From assembly GCA_027450205.1 (NCBI GenBank), contig DAIDJL010000007.1:1-44431 (forward strand): a stretch of 44,431 nt of DNA. Reading direction: 5' to 3'. The notes beneath the pieces are model-generated. The model saw only the letters and a program-made list of their open reading frames with translations, was not told the DNA's origin and did no database searches. Source of the DNA: Candidatus Parcubacteria bacterium (GTDB lineage Bacteria > Patescibacteriota > Minisyncoccia > UBA6257 > 2-01-FULL-56-20). The stretch's first letter is position 1. Each line of letters opens with the position of its first letter. A program made the position numbers and the translations under genes. Shown piece by piece: positions 28,476-37,174 of the stretch.

Positions 28476-28590
28476 GACTGAAGAAATATTGTCCTTAAAG
28501 GGCGTCGCGGAGCCGCGAAGGCGGCGAGCGCCGAGGCGGCCGGCCAGAAGGCCGGAACGCCGTACCTTTAAGGACAATATTTCTTCAGTC
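28476..28590. repeat. 26-bp perfect terminal inverted repeat enclosing a 63-bp GC-rich multi-hairpin core
   Basis: GACTGAAGAAATATTGTCCTTAAAGG (28476-28501) and CCTTTAAGGACAATATTTCTTCAGTC (28565-28590). Confidence 0.95.
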
Positions 28591-28593
28591 GGC

Positions 28594-29124
28594 TTAGTCC
28601 AGCTTTACCTTTAGCTTGTGCACCTTCTTCTTGTTCGCCTTCGGCAGGGTCACCGTCAGGATCCCATTCTTGAACTTGACCACCGCACCCTCGGGATCCA
28701 CCTCCTGCGGCAATATGATGGAGCGGCCGAATTTTCCCCAGTAGCATTCCTGGTAGAGGTAGTCCTCGTCGCGAACGGTCTTCTCGCGTTTGCGTGATCC
28801 GCGGATGGAGATCGAGTCGGCGGTGACGTTCACGTCGATGTCGTCCGGCGCGACGCCCGCGATGGCGGATTCCACAATGATATCATTTGCGGTCTGATAG
28901 ACGTCAACCGTAAGCTGGCCTTCCGGTTCACCGTCCGCCCAGAGATCCTCCTTTTCCTCTTTTGTGCGGATCATCTTGGGGCGGGGACCGGGTGCTGCGC
29001 TTGTGCGCTCGGCGAGCGCGCCCGTGGATGCCTTTACGAGCTCGACGTCATATTCGCCGTCGGCTTCCGTTTTTGCGCCGGAAAGATCCTCGAAAAATTT
29101 TTCATCCTCGCTATTCATGATCAT
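28594..29124 (-). CDS. Hsp20/alpha-crystallin small heat-shock protein with N-terminal extension
   Basis: DVYQTANDIIVESAIAGVAPDDIDVNVTADSISIRGSRKRE..YWGKFGRSIILP..VKFKNGILTVTLPK. Confidence 0.92.
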   Translation of the reverse strand: MIMNSEDEKFFEDLSGAKTEADGEYDVELVKASTGALAERTSAAPGPRPKMIRTKEEKEDLWADGEPEGQLTVDVYQTANDIIVESAIAGVAPDDIDVNVTADSISIRGSRKREKTVRDEDYLYQECYWGKFGRSIILPQEVDPEGAVVKFKNGILTVTLPKANKKKVHKLKVKLD

Positions 29125-29133
29125 GGGTTTATA

Positions 29134-29841
29134 TTATACGATGAGGTTTATTGGTTGCGCCTTTATTTTTTCAAAATCATTCAATACAAAAAAACCGATA
29201 ATGATTAAGAATACCACAGAATAGACTGCGCCTCCATAGGTAAGTATAAGATAATTGAATGTGGTGTGTAAAATGGCGGCGAGCGCGAGGCCGAAGGTGA
29301 GATAGCGCCCCGTTTTCCCTTTTACGATGCCGCGCGCCCAGTAGTAGCCGACCGTGCCGGACGTGAGCGTATGAAGGAGCGTGGCGCCGACAAAGCGCAG
29401 GGAGACGGTCTGGAGCACCACGGGGATGAGCTCCGCGGACGGCGCGATGCCGGAAACCGCACCGATGTTCTCGAGCGTGGCGAAGCCGAGTGCGGCAACG
29501 ATCATATAGATCATCGCATCTACGGGTTCGCTGAAATTCGGATTCCGATTGATCGCAAAGTGCGCGGCGGCGAACTTCATGACCTCTTCAATGACGGCAA
29601 GGCCGAACAGAGAGCCGAGCAGGGGGAGGAAGGAAAGCGTCTGCAGGCTGACATTTCCCGTCGTCCATCCGGTGAAAATATTCTCGAGCGCGACGGTAAA
29701 GAACCCGAACGCCATGCCGGCGACGAACGTGAACGCGATGAGCCGCTTCGGTTCCGCGTGCGTCTCCTCGCCCAGATAAAAAACGAGCCACGCAAAGCCG
29801 GGAAGCAATCCGCATACCAGCGCGATGATGAGCATCAGCAT
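29134..29841 (-). CDS. PrsW-like intramembrane metalloprotease
   Basis: EEVMKF, EPVDAMIYMIVAALGFATLENI, LLHTLTSGTVGYYWA. Confidence 0.85.
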   Translation of the reverse strand: MLMLIIALVCGLLPGFAWLVFYLGEETHAEPKRLIAFTFVAGMAFGFFTVALENIFTGWTTGNVSLQTLSFLPLLGSLFGLAVIEEVMKFAAAHFAINRNPNFSEPVDAMIYMIVAALGFATLENIGAVSGIAPSAELIPVVLQTVSLRFVGATLLHTLTSGTVGYYWARGIVKGKTGRYLTFGLALAAILHTTFNYLILTYGGAVYSVVFLIIIGFFVLNDFEKIKAQPINLIV

Positions 29842-29894
29842 AGTTTTATTCTACCATGCCGGGATGATGGAATGATGGCGGGAATTGCGGTGGC

Positions 29895-32051
29895 CTACCA
29901 CTTTTCCACCATCAGCATCGTCCCCGGATGGAAGATCTGCCAGACCTCTTCGGTGATGAACGGCATGAACGGGTGAAGCATTTTGAGCGAGCCCAATAAC
30001 AGCTGTTCGAGCAATGCGTACGATTCGTTCTTTTCCGCGTCGGTGCCGTCGCCCAGTTTCTTCTTCTCCGCCTCTATGACTTTGTCCGCGAGCGTATGCC
30101 ACACGTAGTGATACAATTTTTCGCCGGCAAGGTGGAACTCAAAATCATCAATGTGTTTGGCGACCTCTGCTTTGATCGCCGCAAGTTCTTTTATTTCCTC
30201 GCGCACCGCAAGAGACGCGGCGGCGTCCGCGCGTGCTTTATCGTTAAACGTTTCCGGCTTGTTCATCTGGATGAACCGCGCAATATTCCAGATCTTTGTG
30301 GAAAAGTTGCGATAGCCGCGGACGCGGTCCTCGGAGAGCTTGAGGTCGTTGCCTGCGCTTGCGCCGATGATGAGCGAGAGCCGCGTGGCATCCGCGCCGT
30401 ATTTGTCCGCCATGGTGAGCGGATCGATGATGTTGCCGAGGGACTTGGACATCTTGCGGCCCTTGTCGTCGCGGACGAGGCCGTGCAGGTAGACGCGGCG
30501 GAAGGGGATATCGTCCATCAATACCTCGCTCATTAAGATCATGCGGGCCACCCAGAAGAAGATGATGTCGTAACCGGTCTCAAGCACCGAGTTCGGGAAG
30601 TAAGTTTTGAGATCGTCGGTTTTTTCCGGCCAGCCAAGCGTGCTGAACGGCCAAAGCCCGGACGAGAACCACGTGTCGAGCGTGTCGGGATCCTGCGTCC
30701 ACCCATCACCTTGTGGTGCCGCAACGCCGGCGAAAATCTCATCGCCCTTATACCACACCGGGATCTGATGCCCGAACCAGATCTGGCGTGAGATGCACCA
30801 GTCGCGCAGGTTGTCGATCCAGTTGAAGTAAATGCGTTCGAACCGCTCGGGCAGAATTTTTATCCCGCCATCCGTGACCGCAGACTTCATCAATTCCTTT
30901 AATGTTTTTTTAGCATCGCCGAACGGCTCGTTGACGGCGATAAACCATTGCAGTTTTGGCAATGGTTCGATGATGCCGCCGGTGCGTTCGGCGGTGGCCA
31001 CGTTCTGGGGGATTTCCTCCTCTTTTATGATGAGCCCGCGCGTGCGCAGTTCCTCCGCGACGATCTCGCGCGCCTCGGCCGTCTTTTTGCCGTGGACGAG
31101 CGAATTTTCCACGGTCATCTTTCCGTACTCATCTATTATCTGCACGAAGGGGAGCGAGTGCCGCTGGGCGATCTCCCAGTCGATCATGCTATGCGCGGGC
31201 GTGACGCCGAGTGCCCCGGTGCCGAAATCTTTTTCCACCGATTCGTCCGCGATCACTTTGACGTGGATCGGCGTGCCGCAATAATTCACGTCAAATTCTT
31301 TGCCGACAAATTGTTTGTAACGCTCGTCGGATGGGTGCACCGCGACGGCGGTGTCGCCGAACTTTGTTTCGAGTCGCGTGGTGGATATGGCGATAGGGAA
31401 GTCCGTGCCGTCAGAAAGCTTTCCGTAGCGGAACGTATATAATTTTGCCTTGCGCTCTTCGTAGACGATCTCGTCGTCGGAAATGGTGGTCTGGCCTTTG
31501 ACGTCCCAATTGATCACGCGGTGCCCTCTATAAATAAGGCCGAGGTCGTACATCTTTTTGAACGCGGCGCGGACGGCGACTTCGCGCTTGTCGTCGAGCG
31601 TGTAGGCTTCGCGGCTCCAGTCGAGCGACGCGCCCATGCGCTTCACCTGGTTGACGATCGTGTCGTGGCTTTCCTGCGCGAACGCGCGTACGCGGCGCAA
31701 AAATTCCTCGCGGCCGAGGTCGTGGCGGTTCTTTCCTTCCGCTTTGACGATATCTTTTTCCACCTTGGACTGCGTTGCGATCGCGGCATGGTCGGCGCCG
31801 GGGATCCAGAGCGTGCGCTTGCCGTTCATCCGTGCGTAGCGCACCATGATGTCCTCGATCGCAAGCATCGCCGCGTGGCCTATGTGTAAGGTGCCGGTCA
31901 CGTTCGGCGGGGGAAGTACGATCGAGAACGGTTCGGCATCTTTCGCGGTCACGCCTTTTTCTACGCACGTGTCGGGGTTGAAATAGCCGGCGTCCTCCCA
32001 CATTTTATAGATGCGGGATTCGACCTCGTTCACATCGTAGCGTGGTTCCAT
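29895..32051 (-). CDS. valS: Valyl-tRNA synthetase, short form
   Basis: PPPNVTGTLHIGHA, WIPGADHAAIATQ, WFSSGLWPFSTLGWPE, KMSKSLGNIIDP. Confidence 0.95.
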   Translation of the reverse strand: MEPRYDVNEVESRIYKMWEDAGYFNPDTCVEKGVTAKDAEPFSIVLPPPNVTGTLHIGHAAMLAIEDIMVRYARMNGKRTLWIPGADHAAIATQSKVEKDIVKAEGKNRHDLGREEFLRRVRAFAQESHDTIVNQVKRMGASLDWSREAYTLDDKREVAVRAAFKKMYDLGLIYRGHRVINWDVKGQTTISDDEIVYEERKAKLYTFRYGKLSDGTDFPIAISTTRLETKFGDTAVAVHPSDERYKQFVGKEFDVNYCGTPIHVKVIADESVEKDFGTGALGVTPAHSMIDWEIAQRHSLPFVQIIDEYGKMTVENSLVHGKKTAEAREIVAEELRTRGLIIKEEEIPQNVATAERTGGIIEPLPKLQWFIAVNEPFGDAKKTLKELMKSAVTDGGIKILPERFERIYFNWIDNLRDWCISRQIWFGHQIPVWYKGDEIFAGVAAPQGDGWTQDPDTLDTWFSSGLWPFSTLGWPEKTDDLKTYFPNSVLETGYDIIFFWVARMILMSEVLMDDIPFRRVYLHGLVRDDKGRKMSKSLGNIIDPLTMADKYGADATRLSLIIGASAGNDLKLSEDRVRGYRNFSTKIWNIARFIQMNKPETFNDKARADAAASLAVREEIKELAAIKAEVAKHIDDFEFHLAGEKLYHYVWHTLADKVIEAEKKKLGDGTDAEKNESYALLEQLLLGSLKMLHPFMPFITEEVWQIFHPGTMLMVEKW

Positions 32052-32127
32052 AATGTTGGATTATACGGTATAATAAGCAAAAGAAAAGGTCGTTGATCAT
32101 TAATCAGGATATAACGTCATTTTAGAA

Positions 32128-32466
32128 ATGGAAGAAACAAAAGACGGTCAGAAGATAATGTCGGTGGGCCGGACAACGTGCGCGTGCGGGCCGGGATGCA
32201 CCTGCGGCTGCGGACATCATTACGCGCATCGCGCGATCTGGTGGATCGTGGCTATAGTGGTTCTCGGCGTCGTATTCTGCATCGGCGTAAAGGCGGGTGA
32301 ATTCCGCGACGAGCTTCGCAGCGCGTTCGGCGGATATTACCGCGGCTATCCGATGATGCAGTACGGGACGTATAACGGCAGCGGCGTTGTTGTGCCGGCG
32401 CAGGGTGGCGTGCAGGGGAGTGCCACGGGCACGACTTCGGCACCAATGATCCCGGTGCAGCAGTAA
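32128..32466 (+). CDS. Single-TM hypothetical protein with Cys/Gly-rich N-terminus
   Basis: 112 aa; CACGPGCTCGCGHH then hydrophobic IWWIVAIVVLGVVFCIGV. Confidence 0.6.
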   Translation: MEETKDGQKIMSVGRTTCACGPGCTCGCGHHYAHRAIWWIVAIVVLGVVFCIGVKAGEFRDELRSAFGGYYRGYPMMQYGTYNGSGVVVPAQGGVQGSATGTTSAPMIPVQQ

Positions 32467-32471
32467 GAGCG

Positions 32472-32550
32472 AATACAAAAGCCCCCTCTTTTTTGAACAC
32501 CCACCATCCCCGGTGACGTCTGTGTTCAAAAAAGAGGGGGCTTTTGTATT
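32472..32550. repeat. 29-bp perfect inverted repeat with inner CACC/GGTG hairpin (terminator-like)
   Basis: AATACAAAAGCCCCCTCTTTTTTGAACAC (32472-32500) and its exact reverse complement (32522-32550). Confidence 0.95.
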
Positions 32551-32677
32551 TGTCTATTACCAGGGGAGGGAGTAGAGTATGGGCAGCTGTTCGGAATGGT
32601 CAAAGAAGCCACTCCCGCCCATCTAAGAAGTGGGTGAAAATCGAACCCTCGGGAGAACGAGGGAGAAAAGGTGATGT

Positions 32678-33319
32678 ATGGAAGCAAGCAAGCTTGAGCA
32701 ATTAGCCCTCTGGCAATGGAAACGATTGACGGCTCCGCTGTTGTTCGTGGGTGTTGGATGTGTCTGTGTGATGATGTCATTGGTCATCACGCTCACTATG
32801 CAGCCGCGGCGTCACGAGGGATTTCTTTTCGCTATTTTTGCCGTAGAAATCCTTCCCTTTCTTGGCGGAGTCAAGCTTTATTTTATCCGCAAGAAATATC
32901 AGGAAAGGGCGGCGATCAACAACGATGAATTCGGCCGCATTTTTGGAAGGATGTCCTTCGGCCTGGACGCTCCCGGCGTGCGGCAGATCGTTCAGCTCCG
33001 GGTGGATACCATTCTTACCCAACGTGCGGGCAGGCTCGATGATGCTTGCAAATATCAGGAGGACTATCTGAAGGAGGTCAAGGCTGCAAGCGGCGACGTG
33101 GCAAAAGTGGAAGAAATGCTTGGAAGGGTGACCGCTCTTGCGCGGGAGGTCAGGATCGCAAAGGTCGAATTCTGGAACGCCCGCCGGTCGGCGAAGAATT
33201 TCGGCTATAACGTCAAGGATTCATTCAAGGAATATCTTGATAATAAGACCGAGTCCTCACCGCCTTCCCGTCCTGGCTATGTATGTGCCTCTCCCGACGA
33301 AGACGGCATTCCTTTTTGA
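32678..33319 (+). CDS. Hypothetical membrane protein with structured 5' leader
   Basis: Two TM segments; AAGGTGA ribosome-binding site. Confidence 0.65.
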   Translation: MEASKLEQLALWQWKRLTAPLLFVGVGCVCVMMSLVITLTMQPRRHEGFLFAIFAVEILPFLGGVKLYFIRKKYQERAAINNDEFGRIFGRMSFGLDAPGVRQIVQLRVDTILTQRAGRLDDACKYQEDYLKEVKAASGDVAKVEEMLGRVTALAREVRIAKVEFWNARRSAKNFGYNVKDSFKEYLDNKTESSPPSRPGYVCASPDEDGIPF

Positions 33320-33345
33320 CCAGCTCCGTTTTTTTGGGACCAACA

Positions 33346-33375
33346 AACCCCGGCATCAGGCGTGCCGGGGTTTTT
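33346..33375 (+). terminator. Rho-independent terminator
   Basis: CCCCGGCA-TCAGGCG-TGCCGGGGTTTTT. Confidence 0.85.
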
Positions 33376-33405
33376 CTATGATAGATTTTCGGGTACACTA
33401 CTTTC

Positions 33406-34587
33406 ATGATCGAATTTTCCGTATTAAAAAAATCTAAAAAATCAGCGGCACGGCTTGGCGTATTAAAGACGCCGCACGGCGAAGTGATGACGCCCGCAAT
33501 CGTACCGGTCGCCACGCTTGCAACGATCAAGGCCCTGCGCAGCGACGAGGTCCTGCGGACGGGAACGCAGCTGCTTATTTCAAACACCTATCACCTCCAC
33601 CTCCAGCCGGGAGAAAAGATCGTGAAGGCCGCAGGCGGCATCAATAAGTTCATGGGCTGGCCGCGTCCGACAATGACGGATTCGGGCGGGTTCCAGGTGT
33701 TCAGTCTCGGCTTCGGGCGGGATCTTGGCATCGGCAAGCATTCGGTAAAATCCTATCCGGGAAAACTTGAAAAGGCGATCGATCGCGGGCATCAGCCGAA
33801 TCACGTCAAAATAACGGAAGACGGGGTGCGGTTCCGCTCGCCGCTCACCGGAGAGGAGATGTTCCTCGGGCCGGAGGAGTCCATTGCGATCCAGCAGCAG
33901 CTTGGCGCCGATATCATGTTCGCATTCGACGAATGTCCGCCCCCCGGCGTGACGCACGATTACATGAAACATTCGCTTGCCCGCACCCATCGATGGGCGA
34001 AACGCTCACTCGCGGCGCGCACTTCCCGGCAGGCGCTCTACGGCATCGTGCAGGGCGCGGGATTTGAAGATCTGCGTAAAGAGGGTGCGCGCGCGATCGC
34101 ACGCATGGACGGGTTTGACGGCTATGGCATCGGCGGGGATCTCGGCGAATCAAAGATAGCGTCGCGGAAGATCCTGCAGTGGGTCAATCCGCTGCTTGAT
34201 CAAAAGAAACCGCGGCACCTGCTTGGCATGGGTCACGTGGAGGATATCGAGCTCATCATGAAGGGCGGCGTGGACACGTTCGATTGTACGGTGCCGACGC
34301 ATTACGCCCGCCGCGGCATCGCGTTCGTCGGCAAGAAGAGCGGCATGCCAGGAGGCGCCCACGATGGCCGCGTGGATTTCACAAAATCCTCATTGTTGAA
34401 GGACAAAGATCCCATAGATCCCTCGTGCGAGTGCCTTGTGTGTCAAAATTACCGGCGCAATTACATCGCACATCTTGTGCGCGCGAACGAGATCGCGGGC
34501 GGCGCATTGCTCACGTTTCATAACCTGTTTTTCTTCAATGCCTACGTTGACAAACTACGGCAAAAGATTGCGAAAGGTGCATTGTAA
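33406..34587 (+). CDS. tgt: Queuine tRNA-ribosyltransferase
   Basis: ISNTYHLHLQPGE, TDSGGFQVFSL, GIVQGAGFEDLR, DTFDCTVPTHYARRG, SCECLVCQNY zinc site. Confidence 0.95.
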   Translation: MIEFSVLKKSKKSAARLGVLKTPHGEVMTPAIVPVATLATIKALRSDEVLRTGTQLLISNTYHLHLQPGEKIVKAAGGINKFMGWPRPTMTDSGGFQVFSLGFGRDLGIGKHSVKSYPGKLEKAIDRGHQPNHVKITEDGVRFRSPLTGEEMFLGPEESIAIQQQLGADIMFAFDECPPPGVTHDYMKHSLARTHRWAKRSLAARTSRQALYGIVQGAGFEDLRKEGARAIARMDGFDGYGIGGDLGESKIASRKILQWVNPLLDQKKPRHLLGMGHVEDIELIMKGGVDTFDCTVPTHYARRGIAFVGKKSGMPGGAHDGRVDFTKSSLLKDKDPIDPSCECLVCQNYRRNYIAHLVRANEIAGGALLTFHNLFFFNAYVDKLRQKIAKGAL

Positions 34588-34678
34588 TATTCGCCACCAC
34601 CCGCCCGTAGTACTCAGCAGGTCGAGCGGGGGCAATGTCGTACGCTCCAAATAAACTATACAGATCAACGCACGGAAC

Positions 34679-34837
34679 ATGCTTATTAAAAGTGATAAAG
34701 GGGTATACACCCATCTGAAGCTCCTCAAAGATCTGTCAGAGATCAAGGCCGTCCTTGACGTCGAAGCGCAGCTCATCAGGGCATTGGTGAAGATGGCGAT
34801 CGCGCGTCAGGCGATCGGCTTCCGACTTTCTTTCTAG
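34679..34837 (+). CDS. Small hypothetical protein (52 aa)
   Basis: MLIKSDKGVYTHLKLLKDLSEIKAVLDVEAQLIRALVKMAIARQAIGFRLSF; below ORF-track cutoff. Confidence 0.4.
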   Translation: MLIKSDKGVYTHLKLLKDLSEIKAVLDVEAQLIRALVKMAIARQAIGFRLSF

Positions 34838-34949
34838 AAAAGACGCCTATGCACATGCGATAAAATTCCGCTCTCCGAAAATGAGGGGCGGGATTTTTGT
34901 TTTTGGGGATTCGGCGTGAAAAGATTATAATAAGGTTAAATAGACGCCC

Positions 34950-35717
34950 ATGTCCTCCTACTACAACCCCCAGCGCTCGCGGAACATCTTCGACCCGAAG
35001 TCGCATGAGCCGTTTACGGTGAGCCGCAGCGGGATCGATCTTTTCGTGCAATGCTCCCGATGTTTTTATATTGATAAGCGGCTTGGCACCGGACGCCCGC
35101 CGGGATTTCCGTTCAGCCTGAACAGCGTCGTGGATGCGCTGCTCAAAAAAGAGTTTGATATCCATCGCGCCGCGGGCACCGTGCATCCGCTGATGAAGGA
35201 GTACAACATCGACGCGGTGCCGTACGCGCACAAAGAGCTCGACGCCTGGCGCGACTCTCTCCGGCGCGGCATACAATTTTTGCACGAGCCGACGAATCTG
35301 CTCGTCCGCGGAGGCGTGGACGATGTCTGGGTGGCTCCGACGGGGGAGCTGATCATCGTGGATTATAAAGCGACGGCGAAGGACGGCGAGGTATCGCTTG
35401 ACGCAGAATGGCAGGATGGCTACAAGCGGCAGATGGAGGTGTACCAGTGGCTGTTCCGCAAGAACGGCTTCAAGGTCTCGCCGACGGGCTACTTCGTATA
35501 CTGTAACGGCAATACTGATGCGAAGGCGTTCGATGCGCGGCTGGAATTCGACATCAAAGTGATCCCATACGTGGGCAATACCGACTGGGTGGAACCGACG
35601 ATCGTTAATATGCACAAGTGCCTGATGAGCGACACGCTCCCGCCGGCCGCCGATGATTGCGACTACTGCGCCTACTATAATAAGCGTGCACAGCACGAGA
35701 AGGCGAAAAGGGGATAG
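34950..35717 (+). CDS. PD-(D/E)XK nuclease, Cas4/RecB-like, with Fe-S cysteines
   Basis: SRSGIDLFVQCSRCFYID, GGVDDVWV..LIIVDYKAT..YKRQMEVYQWLF, C-terminal DDCDYCAYY. Confidence 0.85.
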   Translation: MSSYYNPQRSRNIFDPKSHEPFTVSRSGIDLFVQCSRCFYIDKRLGTGRPPGFPFSLNSVVDALLKKEFDIHRAAGTVHPLMKEYNIDAVPYAHKELDAWRDSLRRGIQFLHEPTNLLVRGGVDDVWVAPTGELIIVDYKATAKDGEVSLDAEWQDGYKRQMEVYQWLFRKNGFKVSPTGYFVYCNGNTDAKAFDARLEFDIKVIPYVGNTDWVEPTIVNMHKCLMSDTLPPAADDCDYCAYYNKRAQHEKAKRG

Positions 35718-35757
35718 GCGACGGACAGGATGCTCCTTTCTATACTATAATAGGCCT

Positions 35758-36978
35758 ATGGCGATCGCGCTCCCCGAAGACAAGGTTTTCACCATTGCAG
35801 AATATATCGAGATCCTTAATGTATTTTTTAAGTCGCAGTCTGCGCGGATCATCGGGGAGATCTCCGAGCTCAAACGTGCCGCGAGCGGCCACGTCTATTT
35901 CAGCATTAAAGACAAAGAAAATCCCGGTTCGCTTGATGCGATCATGTGGGCGCGGAACTATCAGTTGTGCGGTATCGCGCTCGAGGTCGGGATGGAAGTG
36001 ATCCTGAACGGACATCCGAACGTATATCCGAACAACGGACGGTTGTCGTTCGTGGCCGACACGGTGGAACTGGTGGGCGAGGGCGCGCTCAAAAAGGCAT
36101 ACGACGATCTGCGTAAAAAACTGGAGGCAGAAGGCGTTTTCGCGGCGGCACGCAAGCGCGTCCTGCCGGAGTATCCGCAGCGTATCGGCGTCATCACTTC
36201 GCTCAAGGGCGCGGTCATCCACGATTTTGAGAATAATCTGGGCAAGTTCGGTTTCACCGTGAACGTGATCGACGCGCGCGTGGAGGGTGCCCAGGCGGCG
36301 CCGTCACTGCTCGCCGCGATCCGTGCGATGCGCGAGATAGTGGAAGATGAAGGCTCGCGCGGGACGGGCATCGAGGCGCTTGTGATCATCCGCGGCGGCG
36401 GCTCGCTTGAATCGCTCCAGGCCTTCAACAATGAGGTGCTCGTGCGCGAGGTCGTCAACTTTCCGGTGCCGGTCATCGCGGGTATCGGTCATGATCAGGA
36501 CGTGCCGCTCATGGCGCTCGCCGCGGATCATATGACGAGCACGCCGACCGCCGCCGCGCATCTCTTGGGCCGGTCGTGGGAGGAGGCATACGCAAAGGTG
36601 CGCGAATTCTCGGGACTGCTCAATCGTTTTCCGCTCGAATTGCAGCGCGTGCAGAACGGCCTTGCGAATACGTGGGACGGGCTGGTCAATATGTTCGAGC
36701 GGTCGCTGGAGGGCGCGCGCCAGACGCTTATGCTCGGTGCACAGGCGATCAAGCATAACGATCCCGCGCGCCAGCTTGCGCTGGGCTATTCCATCGCGCG
36801 CAGGAATGGTAAAGTAGTACGGAGCACTGCCGGCCTGCGCGCGGGCGACGAGATATCGCTCACGGTCGCGGACGGCGAGATAAGCTCTATCATAAAATCA
36901 ATCGACCATGGCAAAAAACAAACCGCACGACCTAAAAAAATATCTGGAGGACATCAAGAAGATCTCGGATTGGTTTGA
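35758..36978 (+). CDS. xseA: Exodeoxyribonuclease VII large subunit
   Basis: IIGEISELKRAASGHVYFSIKD, RIGVITSLKGAVIHDF, IRGGGSLESLQAFN, GIGHDQDVPLMALAADHMTSTPTAAA. Confidence 0.95.
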   Translation: MAIALPEDKVFTIAEYIEILNVFFKSQSARIIGEISELKRAASGHVYFSIKDKENPGSLDAIMWARNYQLCGIALEVGMEVILNGHPNVYPNNGRLSFVADTVELVGEGALKKAYDDLRKKLEAEGVFAAARKRVLPEYPQRIGVITSLKGAVIHDFENNLGKFGFTVNVIDARVEGAQAAPSLLAAIRAMREIVEDEGSRGTGIEALVIIRGGGSLESLQAFNNEVLVREVVNFPVPVIAGIGHDQDVPLMALAADHMTSTPTAAAHLLGRSWEEAYAKVREFSGLLNRFPLELQRVQNGLANTWDGLVNMFERSLEGARQTLMLGAQAIKHNDPARQLALGYSIARRNGKVVRSTAGLRAGDEISLTVADGEISSIIKSIDHGKKQTARPKKISGGHQEDLGLV

Positions 36979-37117
36979 GGAGCAGGAAGAGATAGACCTG
37001 GAAGAGGCGCTCGTGAAGATCCGCGAAGCGGGGGAGCTGATCAAGTTGAGCAAGGACCGTCTGGCGGAAGTGGAGAACGAATTCAAGGAGATCAAATTGA
37101 AAATAGAAGAAGGATGA
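36908..37117 (+). CDS. xseB: Exodeoxyribonuclease VII small subunit, overlapping xseA by 71 nt
   Basis: EEQEEIDLEEALVKIREAGELIKLSKDRLAEVENEFKEIKLKI. Confidence 0.85.
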   Translation: MAKNKPHDLKKYLEDIKKISDWFEEQEEIDLEEALVKIREAGELIKLSKDRLAEVENEFKEIKLKIEEG

Positions 37118-37120
37118 TAA

Positions 37121-37155
37121 AAAACCCGCTCATTCAAAGAGCGGGTTTTTTTAAT
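37121..37155. terminator. Terminator between convergent genes
   Basis: AACCCGCTC-ATTCAAA-GAGCGGGTTTTTTT. Confidence 0.85.
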
Positions 37156-37174
37156 CGCGAATATTGGTGTTCTG

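Noticed and set aside
28476-28590. Retron msr/msd
   Set aside because: No reverse transcriptase nearby and no conserved branching-G context identifiable
34776-35696. 306-aa minus-strand ORF
   Set aside because: Antisense to the well-supported PD-(D/E)XK nuclease; Arg/His-rich composition typical of shadow ORFs in GC-rich codons
34950-35717. CRISPR-Cas locus based on the Cas4-like protein
   Set aside because: No repeat-spacer array and no other cas gene anywhere in the window
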